Shown here: piece by piece, positions 1-5,080 of the stretch
How positions within the stretch are numbered: position 1 is the first letter of the stretch
Layout: each line of letters begins with the position of its first letter
Source of the DNA: Gemmatimonadaceae bacterium
GTDB lineage: Bacteria > Gemmatimonadota > Gemmatimonadetes > Gemmatimonadales > Gemmatimonadaceae
Assembly: GCA_019689955.1 (NCBI GenBank)
Contig: JADGGM010000276.1
Span: forward strand, 1 to 5,180
Reading direction: 5' to 3'
DNA: 5,180 nucleotides
Made by a program: the position numbers and the translations under genes
The notes under the pieces: model-generated
What the model was told of the DNA's origin: nothing
Seen by the model: only the letters and a program-made list of their open reading frames with translations
The model's database searches: none

Positions 1-405
1 CTCCCGGGAGGGGGGCGGGGGCACAGCCCCCCCGACCGCGCGCGGCTGCGGGAGGGGGAAGAGGACGCACGACGCGAACGGAAGCTCGGGCACGGGCGCG
101 CCGCACAGCACGACCTCCTCCCCCAACGCGGCCACCGTGAGCGGGTGCCCGCCCTCATCGAGCGAGACGGCCAGATCGGTCCCGCTCGGAGTTTTGTCCC
201 CGACCATCTGCCGCAACGTCAGCCGCTGGACGCTGCGGTCCACGGCGAAGAGCGCGGCGCGGCGCGCCCCCGCTGCCTCGGCGAGCTGCTCCAGGAGCAG
301 CGTCGCCGCCGCGCCGAAGTCCGGCGCCTCGGCGAGGTCCGACAACAGCTCGGGGAGCTCCTCCCCGAGCAGGAGCGAGCTGGGCATCATCTGGCTCCGC
401 TCCAT
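1..405 (-). CDS. GAF-domain protein, N-terminal part (cut by window edge)
   Basis: An open frame of 135 codons from an ATG at 405 to the window edge with no stop. GGAGG at 418-414 lies 8 nt before the ATG, and the gap from gvpA is 22 nt, so it is probably the next gene of the operon. The sequence reads as a GAF domain: a first helix ELPELLSDLAEAPDFGAAAT (16-35), a second helix LLLEQLAEAAGA (36-47), the strand RRAALFAVD (48-56), the strand RLTLRQMVGD (61-70), later strands near LTVAAL and EVVLCG, and CVLFPLPQ. GAF domains bind small ligands or mediate dimerisation in sensors; output domains, if any, would lie beyond position 1. A role in regulating vesicle production or buoyancy is inferred only from position. 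The last visible residues (GGAVPPPPSRE) come from a G/C-run hairpin and are low complexity, so a sequence error or inserted repeat there is possible. Confidence 0.75.
   Translation of the reverse strand, partial: MERSQMMPSSLLLGEELPELLSDLAEAPDFGAAATLLLEQLAEAAGARRAALFAVDRSVQRLTLRQMVGDKTPSGTDLAVSLDEGGHPLTVAALGEEVVLCGAPVPELPFASCVLFPLPQPRAVGGAVPPPPSRE
17..31. repeat. G-run/C-run inverted repeat in the GAF frame
   Basis: GGGGGC and GCCCCC flank a three-base loop, inside a longer G-rich and then C-rich stretch (11-33). Just before it, positions 1-10 (CTCCCGGGAG) are a perfect palindrome. Similar G/C hairpins occur as dispersed elements or terminators in GC-rich genomes, but the GAF frame reads through without a stop and no T-run follows on either strand, so a terminator is not supported. 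Confidence 0.4.
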
Positions 406-413
406 CCCTGACA

Positions 414-418
414 CCTCC
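414..418 (-). promoter_or_regulatory. Ribosome binding site of the GAF gene
   Basis: GGAGG on the minus strand, 8 nt before the ATG at 405. It is the strongest Shine-Dalgarno match in the window and fixes this start over the in-frame ATGs at codons 6 and 7. Confidence 0.75.
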
Positions 419-427
419 GACGCTTCA

Positions 428-739
428 CTACCCCTCGCGCCCGCCCAGCTCCTCGAGGCGCCGCTTCAACTCGGCGTTCTCGCGGGCGTAGCGGTCGAGG
501 TCGGCTTCGAGCGACACACCGAGCTCACGCGGCCGGGAGACCGGCGGCATGATCCCCACGGCCTCGGAGTACTTGAGGTACGTATCGATCGACGCCACGA
601 CCACGCGGGCTTCCACCGTCACCAGGTCGATCCCCACGAGGGAAACCCGCACCCACGCGTCGATGACGATCCCTTTGTCCAGCACCCGGTCGAGGACGTC
701 GATCAGCGAACTGCCGCCGGGAGCACGTTCGACAGCCAT
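428..739 (-). CDS. gvpA: Gas vesicle shell protein GvpA with extended C-terminal tail
   Basis: The major shell subunit: amphipathic helix [13 protein letters not shown] (11-23), the beta hairpin [20 protein letters not shown] (24-43), and the second helix region [18 protein letters not shown] (45-62). [12 protein letters not shown] is the diagnostic shell motif, absent from the GvpJ and GvpS paralogues here. Thousands of copies polymerise into the ribbed gas-permeable wall, with the beta hairpins facing the gas. Typical GvpA ends near residue 66-75; this one runs to 103. The extension has a Pro-rich hinge (64-70) and then a helix at 76-98 with strict 3-4 hydrophobic spacing (L77, L81, Y84, N88, L91, L95, L98), a predicted coiled coil. 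The ATG at 739 has GGAG at 750-747, seven nt upstream, overlapping the end of gvpJ; the gap from gvpJ is 4 nt. No second shell-type copy lies in the window. Confidence 0.98.
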   Translation of the reverse strand: MAVERAPGGSSLIDVLDRVLDKGIVIDAWVRVSLVGIDLVTVEARVVVASIDTYLKYSEAVGIMPPVSRPRELGVSLEADLDRYARENAELKRRLEELGGREG

Positions 740-743
740 GCCC

Positions 744-1100
744 TTACTCCGTGGGTGAGGGTTCGTGCCCGGTGTGGTGCGGCGTCGACCCGCGCGAGCC
801 GAGGGCGTCGAGGCGCCGCTCGATCCGCTCCAGGCGGCTCTCGATGTCGACGGCCGTCGGGGCCGATGCGTACGACGAGCCGACGGTCGCCGTCAATCGC
901 GGATCGTAGCGCCACCAATTGAGCCCGATCTCCTCGGCTTTGTCGATCGAGCAGACGAGCAAGCGAACCTGGATCGTCAGCAGCTCCACGTTCGCCAGGT
1001 TGATCTTGATGTCCCCCGCGATCACCAGCCCCTTGTCGAGAACCCGGTCGAGGATCTCGACGAGGCCGTGGCCGCGCGCCGGCGTCAGGTGCTCAGGCAA
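744..1100 (-). CDS. gvpJ: Minor gas vesicle protein GvpJ
   Basis: A 118-residue GvpA paralogue. The core is [19 protein letters not shown] (12-30), then [20 protein letters not shown] (32-51), [15 protein letters not shown] (53-67). VIAGDI, ELLTI and the DKA-EIG-WW sequence after the second strand are GvpJ marks, matching what I recall of Bacillus megaterium GvpJ. GvpJ is a minor component thought to act at nucleation or the conical tips. Residues 71-84 are a Ser/Ala/Thr linker. Residues 86-100 form a short heptad helix (I86, L90, I93, L97, L100), followed by a His/Pro-rich end. The start is TTG at 1100, with GGAG at 1112-1109 eight nt upstream. No ATG or GTG lies in this frame between the TTG and the gvpK stop. 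The ATG at 1114 is in a different frame and gives only nine codons. Confidence 0.95.
   Translation of the reverse strand: MPEHLTPARGHGLVEILDRVLDKGLVIAGDIKINLANVELLTIQVRLLVCSIDKAEEIGLNWWRYDPRLTATVGSSYASAPTAVDIESRLERIERRLDALGSRGSTPHHTGHEPSPTE
747..750 (-). promoter_or_regulatory. Ribosome binding site of gvpA
   Basis: GGAG on the minus strand, 7 nt before the gvpA ATG at 739. It sits in the last codon before the TAA of gvpJ, so ribosomes finishing gvpJ end on top of the gvpA initiation site. Confidence 0.7.
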
Positions 1101-1108
1101 GTGGTGCG

Positions 1109-1112
1109 CTCC
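1109..1112 (-). promoter_or_regulatory. Ribosome binding site that supports the TTG start of gvpJ
   Basis: GGAG on the minus strand, 8 nt before TTG 1100, inside the 30-nt gap after gvpK. It decides the rare TTG start, as no ATG or GTG is available in frame after the gvpK stop. Confidence 0.65.
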
Positions 1113-1130
1113 ATGGGAGAGGCCTCGAGG

Positions 1131-1493
1131 TCATCGGAGCCGTCCGAGCGGCCCAAGGTCGATCGTGAGATCTTCGTCCGTGAGGCCGAAGATCGCTTTC
1201 AGCTCCTGCATGCGCTCGTCGAGCCGCTTGAACGCGAGGCCCAGCCGCTCGATCTCGTCGTCGCGCAGCGTGCCGCCGTCCATGCGGCGGACAGCCTGGT
1301 GCTCGAGCACGTCGCGCAGCAGCGCGATGAGCGTGAGCACGAGCTTCGCGAGCCCGTTCTCGGCGTGCTCGGGATCGGCGTTGATCCGCTCCGGCAACGC
1401 GGGGGCGAGCGACCGCAATTCCTCCTCGAACGCGGCGGCGCTGCCGCGCAACACTTCGACGTCGGGTTGTCCCACGGGTGTGCGCTCAGCCAC
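1131..1493 (-). CDS. gvpK: Gas vesicle protein GvpK
   Basis: A 120-residue GvpK, an accessory protein required for vesicle formation whose molecular role is poorly known. Recognisable family sequence includes RINADPEHAENGLAKLVLTL (36-55), then LLRDVLEHQAVRRMDGGTL (58-76), EIERLGLAF (80-88) and the acidic C-terminal LTDEDLTIDLGPLG (104-117). The product is nearly all helical, with heptad-like spacing through 48-66 and 81-101. Length is normal for the family. The GTG at 1493 is chosen: GTGGCTGA overlaps the gvpF stop, and GGAG at 1504-1501 sits 7 nt upstream. Longer in-frame starts would run back through gvpF and add Cys/Arg/Ser-rich sequence. The stop is followed after 30 nt by gvpJ in the same reading frame. 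Confidence 0.96.
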   Translation of the reverse strand: MAERTPVGQPDVEVLRGSAAAFEEELRSLAPALPERINADPEHAENGLAKLVLTLIALLRDVLEHQAVRRMDGGTLRDDEIERLGLAFKRLDERMQELKAIFGLTDEDLTIDLGPLGRLR

Positions 1494-2193
1494 GTGGTTG
1501 CTCCGTGAAGCTGTACGGCGCCCAAGGCCCGGACAGCAGCACCGGCTGCCGCAGCTCGCGCTCGACGAACCTCTGCACGGCGAGACGATACGTCGCAAGG
1601 GCATCTCGCGCCACCAGGTGCGACAGCGTCACGGACCGCGCGGGCCAGACCAACGGCGTCCGCGCTTCCTCCCGAACGACCCCGGCGACGCATTGCCACA
1701 GCCGCGCCTGCAAGAAGTCGGCCCGCCGGGCCGCCTCGGCGCGCGCTTCCTGGCGCGCCCGCGCGAGGGCGAGATACGCGCGCCCGGTCGATGGATGCGC
1801 GGCTGAAAGGGAACGTTGTTCGCTCGCGAGCGCTTCGGCCGAGCTCGGCTCGACCAGGAGACGCACGGTCATCTCCGCCGCGCCGCGCACCCGCGCGAGC
1901 CGCTCGGCGAGCACCGAACCGCGCTCGCGGAGGGAGCGGCAGAGTGCGCCATCGTCGGCGAAGGTCTGGCCGAAGCGGGCGGGCAACGGGGTCTCCTGCG
2001 CCATGGCGGCGCGGACCACGGCGTCGTGCGCGCGCGCGTGGGCGACGGTGGCGCGCCCGGCGTCGTGGAGGTCGCTCACCCACGCGTCCACGCCGTCGGC
2101 GCTCACCACACGCACCGGCGCTCCGCCGAGCCCCGTGAGCCCCGGCGCGGGCTCATGGCCGCTCGCGACCAGGCAGTACAGATATACGGTCAT
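1486..2193 (-). CDS. gvpF: GvpL/GvpF-family gas vesicle protein, second copy
   Basis: A 235-residue second member of the GvpL/GvpF family, divergent from the first copy. Landmarks are the opening strand TVYLYCLVA (2-10), HDAVVRAAM (56-64), LPARFGQTF (70-78) with the typical Arg-Phe-Gly, the strand AEMTVRLLV (106-114), the central charged helix around the GRAYLALAR motif, and the C-terminal SGPWAPYSF (221-229). These match the first copy position by position, so the pair are paralogues flanking the gvpS-like gene. Several GvpF/L paralogues in one cluster are common and probably have different partners. The ATG at 2193 places the first strand at the N-terminus as in the family; a GTG at 2229 in frame would add 12 residues with no family support. 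The start lies 41 nt inside gvpS with no Shine-Dalgarno, so translation probably depends on gvpS being translated. The stop overlaps gvpK by 8 nt. Confidence 0.94.
   Translation of the reverse strand: MTVYLYCLVASGHEPAPGLTGLGGAPVRVVSADGVDAWVSDLHDAGRATVAHARAHDAVVRAAMAQETPLPARFGQTFADDGALCRSLRERGSVLAERLARVRGAAEMTVRLLVEPSSAEALASEQRSLSAAHPSTGRAYLALARARQEARAEAARRADFLQARLWQCVAGVVREEARTPLVWPARSVTLSHLVARDALATYRLAVQRFVERELRQPVLLSGPWAPYSFTEQPRG
1501..1504 (-). promoter_or_regulatory. Ribosome binding site of gvpK
   Basis: GGAG on the minus strand, 7 nt before the GTG at 1493, within the last codons of gvpF. It supports the GTG start that overlaps the gvpF stop. Confidence 0.65.
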
Positions 2194-2401
2194 CGCCAGA
2201 CAGCGGCGATTCGCCGCGCTCGGCCGCACGGGCCTCCACCGTCTCCACCGAGGTGAGATAGACGGACAGCCCGACGCGCAGCAGGTCGATGTCGGCCACG
2301 GAGATCGTGACGTCGCCGGAGATCACGAGCCCCTTGTCGAGCACGTGATTGAGCAGCTCGCTGAGCACGAGGCGTTCGCTCGACTCGAGCTCGCCGGTCA
2401 T
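2153..2401 (-). CDS. gvpS: GvpS/GvpM-like minor gas vesicle protein (GvpA paralogue)
   Basis: An 82-residue member of the GvpA/J/M/S family. The shared core is at residues 16-55: an amphipathic helix ending in VLDKG (20-24), then VISGDVTISVADIDLL (26-41) and LSVYLTSVET (45-54). GDV/ISVAD in place of the shell-type [12 protein letters not shown] shows it is a minor paralogue and not the shell protein. It has no NWW motif, which separates it from GvpJ here; the sequence SVET after the second strand recalls GvpS of Bacillus, while the ADI-LL stretch recalls haloarchaeal GvpM. Such paralogues are needed in small amounts for nucleation or tip formation. The ATG overlaps the gvpL stop as ATGA and no Shine-Dalgarno is visible. 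Its last 41 nt overlap the second GvpF/L gene in another frame, so the C-terminus from about residue 69 is shaped by two reading frames. Confidence 0.92.
   Translation of the reverse strand: MTGELESSERLVLSELLNHVLDKGLVISGDVTISVADIDLLRVGLSVYLTSVETVEARAAERGESPLSGDDRISVLPGRERP
2203..2217 (-). repeat. Short GC hairpin just upstream of the gvpF start
   Basis: GCGGCG and CGCCGC are separated by three bases, giving a 6-bp all-GC stem on either strand. In the transcript it ends 9 nt before the gvpF ATG at 2193, where a Shine-Dalgarno would normally lie, and it is inside the gvpS coding sequence. Such a stem could block free initiation and be opened by ribosomes translating gvpS. In DNA this GC-rich it may also be chance. 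Confidence 0.35.
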
Positions 2402-3198
2402 GCGTCACGCTCGCGGACGAAGTGGTAGGGTGGCCAGGGGCCGGTGAGCTCGAAGCGAAAGCCGCGCGGTTCGTACTGTTGCGCGAGCGCGGTCACGGCG
2501 GCGCGGAAGGCGTCGGGACCGGTGCGGGAGACGAGGAAGGATGCGTTGAGCACGGAGCGCCCGACGCCGTCGTCGGGGGTGTTCGTCGGGAGCGGGTCGC
2601 GCACGGCGGCGAGCGCGGCGCCGGCGATGGTAGTGTAGACGGCGTTCGCGACCTCGTCGCTGACGCGCCGCAGCTCGGTGCGGCGCTCGCCGTCGAGCTT
2701 GCGCTCGAGCAGGTAGCGCTGCCCCGGGGTCGCGGCCGCGGCCTGCTGCTCCAGCGCCGACACGCGCGGGCTCAGCGCGCCGAGGGTGGCAGCGACGGCG
2801 GCGTCGAGGCGGAAGACGCGCAGCGTGTACTCCTGCGCGGGCGCGACGCGGTCGAGGATCGCGCGGAAGCGTTCCCGCTTGGCGGCGAGCATCGCCTGCA
2901 CCCCCGAGAGGTCGGCGAAGAGGGTGAACATGGGGAGAGGGATCACGGCGCCGGCGTCGCTGGCCCAGGTGAGCACGGCGTCGTGCGCGATGGCGCGCGG
3001 CCCGATCCACGCGACGTCGCCGGCGCGCGCTTCCGCGGTCCCGCCGGCGTACGTGGGCGCATCGAGGCGCGAGGTGAGCGCGGCGACGTCGCCGGCGCGC
3101 TCCGCACACACCGGCGCGTCGTCGAGCCCTCGCGGGGCGCCGGTGGTGTCGATCGCGGCCGGTACGATGCCGTACACATACACGACGTGCTCACTCAT
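2398..3198 (-). CDS. gvpL: GvpL/GvpF-family gas vesicle protein, first copy
   Basis: A 266-residue GvpL/GvpF-family protein. Members are soluble two-domain accessory proteins that bind GvpA and other Gvp proteins early in vesicle assembly. Visible family marks are the opening beta strand VVYVYGIVPA (5-14), HDAVLTWAS (72-80) followed by VIPLPMFTLF (85-94), the strand QEYTLRVFR (122-130), the helical PGQRYLLERK (158-167) and the C-terminal TGPWPPYHF (252-260). Position 85-94 is unusual: many members have an Arg-Phe-Gly motif here, as the second copy does. The ATG at 3198 is chosen because the family begins a few residues before the first strand; the longer in-frame start at 3300 adds Arg/Pro-rich sequence lying inside the ATPase gene. 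The start overlaps the ATPase stop (ATGAGTGA, 8 nt) and no Shine-Dalgarno is visible, so translation is probably coupled. The L versus F name is uncertain because the two subfamilies are not separable by eye. Confidence 0.95.
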   Translation of the reverse strand: MSEHVVYVYGIVPAAIDTTGAPRGLDDAPVCAERAGDVAALTSRLDAPTYAGGTAEARAGDVAWIGPRAIAHDAVLTWASDAGAVIPLPMFTLFADLSGVQAMLAAKRERFRAILDRVAPAQEYTLRVFRLDAAVAATLGALSPRVSALEQQAAAATPGQRYLLERKLDGERRTELRRVSDEVANAVYTTIAGAALAAVRDPLPTNTPDDGVGRSVLNASFLVSRTGPDAFRAAVTALAQQYEPRGFRFELTGPWPPYHFVRERDA

Positions 3199-5080
3199 GC
3201 GCGCTCGGGGCGAGAGACTCCCACTGCATGGCCCACTGCCGCAAGGCGTTCGCGCCGCGCGGGGCGGGCGCCACCTCCGCCGCTTCAAACTGCGGCGCAT
3301 CGCGCATTGGTGGAAGGGGGTGCGGCTCGTTCCGCGCGCGATTCCACACGACGCCGAGGGGGGCGATGCCGAGCGCGCCGATCTGGTGCGTGAGCCGCGT
3401 GGTCTCGGCGCGCACGAGTGGCTCGTCGAGCGCGACGATGAGGACGCCGGCGCGGGCGGGGTCGTGGAGCACGTGGTCGAGTTGTCTGGTGCGACGCGCG
3501 AAGGCGACCAGCTCTTCCGCCGCGGGTCCGAGCCCGACGAGGTCTTTGTACTTGAGCATGAGACGAAGGAGCCGATGGCTCCACTCGAGGGCGATGGCGG
3601 GGAGCTGGAGGAGCCGGAGCAGGTGCCCGGTCGGTGCGGGATCGACGATCACCGCGGCGTACTTCTCCTGGGCGACGGTCTCGCCGAGCATGGCGAGCGC
3701 GTACAGCTCGTCGATCCCTGGGGGAGCGAGGGCGAGGAGGTCGCGGGCGATGCGCCGGTCGTGGACGGCATCGAGGCTGCCGCGCAGGAGTGCGTCGAAG
3801 AGCTCGTCGACGCGCGCGCTGTATCGCTCGCGAAAGCGCGCGAAGGCGGCGGAGGCGTCGAGCTGCTGGGCGTGGAGCCCTGGGGCGCCGGTGATGGGGA
3901 CGGGGTCCTCTCCCACGGGCTCGGCGAGGGCGTCGGCGACGGACGGCGCGGGATCGGTGGAGACGAGGAGGACGGGGCGCTCGGGGGTCGCGTGCGTGAC
4001 GCCGAGTGCGCAGGCGACGGTGGTCTTCCCGACGCCGCCCTTTCCGCCGACGATGGTGAGGGGGCGCACGGTCACGCGCGCGCCGCCGCCGCGCTCGCGC
4101 GCGCGTGGAGCGCGCTCTTCCGTGCTCGCCGGCGCCGCGCGTGCGGTCGGCGCGCCGAGTCGCGCGGCGCTCCCCCAGGCCACGAGCCCTGCGCGCTCCA
4201 TGAGGGGATTGTGAAGCTGCGGGACGGTCAGGCGCGGGACGTCCGGGGCGATGGCGGCGATGGTCTCGAGGGCCGCGCGCTCTGTGGGCTGGAGGGGCTC
4301 GTCGGGTACGGCATTGATGACGACGGCGCCGATGGCGATGTGAAGCTGGGCGAGCGCGCGCGCGTAGCGCACGCTCTCCTCGGCGACGAGGGGCTCGGGG
4401 CGCGTGACGAGGACGACGGCAACGCGCCGAGGGTCGGTGAGCACGCGCTCGAGTGCTTCGAGGTCGCTGCGCATGCGGTCGAGGAACCAGTCGGCTTGCT
4501 CGGGGCGATAGCGATGGGTAAGGGCCTGGACCATGAACCGGTGCTTGTCCTGCATGGTCTCGAGGAGGGCGATGAGGGCGCGAAATCCGCCGGGTAGCTC
4601 GAGGAACCGCAGTGCGTGGCCGGTGGGGGCGGTGTCGAGGACGATGCGGGCCCACCGGTCCTGCGCGAGGTCGAGGAGGGTGAGGAGGGCCATGGTCTCG
4701 TCGAGCCCTGGTAGCGCTGCGTCGACGAGGCCGCTGATGTCGTCGCGGTCGAGGTAGGTGCCGCGATCGAGGATGGTGACGAGGACGCTCCGCCACTGGG
4801 CGAGGAAGCGCTCGCGCGCGGCGACGGGATCGAGCTGCATGGCGTGGAGCTGGTCCCAGGTGGGCACTGGGACTGGTGTGCCGGTGAGCGGGACGCCGAG
4901 TGCGGTGCCGAGGGCGCCGGCGGGATCGATGGAGAGGAGGAGGGTGGGCTGGCTGGTGTCTGGTCGTGCGCTGCTCCGGGCGGCGAGGGCGGCGGCGCAG
5001 GTGGTCTTTCCGACGCCGCCTTTTCCGCCGACGAGGATCCAGGGCGGGAGGGTGTCGAGCAGGGTGTCGAGGGGGATCAC
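3191..5080 (-). CDS. Tandem ArsA/Get3-like ATPase, gas vesicle cluster-associated
   Basis: A 629-residue protein with two SIMIBI-class P-loop ATPase halves in one chain, joined by an Ala/Arg/Gly-rich linker at about residues 309-335. Each half has a deviant Walker A, GGKGGVGKTT, at 18-27 and 345-354, with both the signature and the P-loop lysine. Switch I Asp is kept in both (SIDPA 50-54, STDPA 374-378). Switch II is DTAPTGH at 149-155 and DPAPTGH at 480-486. The length fits bacterial ArsA, but the only cysteines are C28 and C357, next to the P-loops, so the ArsA metalloid-binding Cys set and the Get3 CxxC are absent. There is no transmembrane segment, so it should be cytosolic. I chose GTG 5080 because it overlaps the upstream stop as GTGA; a start at GTG 5152 would add 24 Arg/Pro-rich residues that look like shadow coding. 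It overlaps gvpL by 8 nt. Inference: a chaperone or ATP-driven factor for gas vesicle proteins rather than an arsenite pump subunit. Confidence 0.93.
   Translation of the reverse strand: MIPLDTLLDTLPPWILVGGKGGVGKTTCAAALAARSSARPDTSQPTLLLSIDPAGALGTALGVPLTGTPVPVPTWDQLHAMQLDPVAARERFLAQWRSVLVTILDRGTYLDRDDISGLVDAALPGLDETMALLTLLDLAQDRWARIVLDTAPTGHALRFLELPGGFRALIALLETMQDKHRFMVQALTHRYRPEQADWFLDRMRSDLEALERVLTDPRRVAVVLVTRPEPLVAEESVRYARALAQLHIAIGAVVINAVPDEPLQPTERAALETIAAIAPDVPRLTVPQLHNPLMERAGLVAWGSAARLGAPTARAAPASTEERAPRARERGGGARVTVRPLTIVGGKGGVGKTTVACALGVTHATPERPVLLVSTDPAPSVADALAEPVGEDPVPITGAPGLHAQQLDASAAFARFRERYSARVDELFDALLRGSLDAVHDRRIARDLLALAPPGIDELYALAMLGETVAQEKYAAVIVDPAPTGHLLRLLQLPAIALEWSHRLLRLMLKYKDLVGLGPAAEELVAFARRTRQLDHVLHDPARAGVLIVALDEPLVRAETTRLTHQIGALGIAPLGVVWNRARNEPHPLPPMRDAPQFEAAEVAPAPRGANALRQWAMQWESLAPSAHE
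4020..4057. repeat. P-loop-coding direct repeat, C-terminal ATPase half
   Basis: This stretch and 5001-5038 are nearly identical in DNA (only a few differences over 38 bases, most at third codon positions). Both encode the Walker A segment of the ATPase halves. The similarity comes from the internal duplication of the gene plus strong motif constraint. Confidence 0.7.
5001..5038. repeat. P-loop-coding direct repeat, N-terminal ATPase half
   Basis: Partner of the repeat at 4020-4057, in the same orientation and 981 bases apart. Outside the P-loop the two halves of the gene are clearly diverged. Confidence 0.7.

Noticed and set aside
137..922. Plus-strand frames over the GAF, gvpA and gvpJ genes
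   Set aside because: They are antisense to genes with strong family matches and have no recognisable domain or ribosome binding site.
1199..2083. A 294-codon minus-strand frame over gvpF and gvpK
   Set aside because: Its composition is Arg/Ala/Gly/Ser-rich without motifs, and it lies over two recognised genes in other frames.
671..2360. Repeated DNA segments near 671-703, 1029-1060 and 2331-2360
   Set aside because: They encode the shared VLDKG helix-strand region of GvpA, GvpJ and GvpS, so they reflect paralogy and not a separate repeat element.
2786..4597. A 603-codon open frame on the plus strand
   Set aside because: It is antisense to the ATPase and gvpL genes, low in complexity (Gly/Glu/Asp-rich), and shows no domain. 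Long antisense frames are expected in DNA this GC-rich.
3285..4796. A 503-codon minus-strand frame rich in Arg, Pro and His
   Set aside because: It is another frame of the ATPase gene; the Arg/Pro-rich composition is the usual shadow of GC-rich coding sequence, while the ATPase frame has clear motifs.
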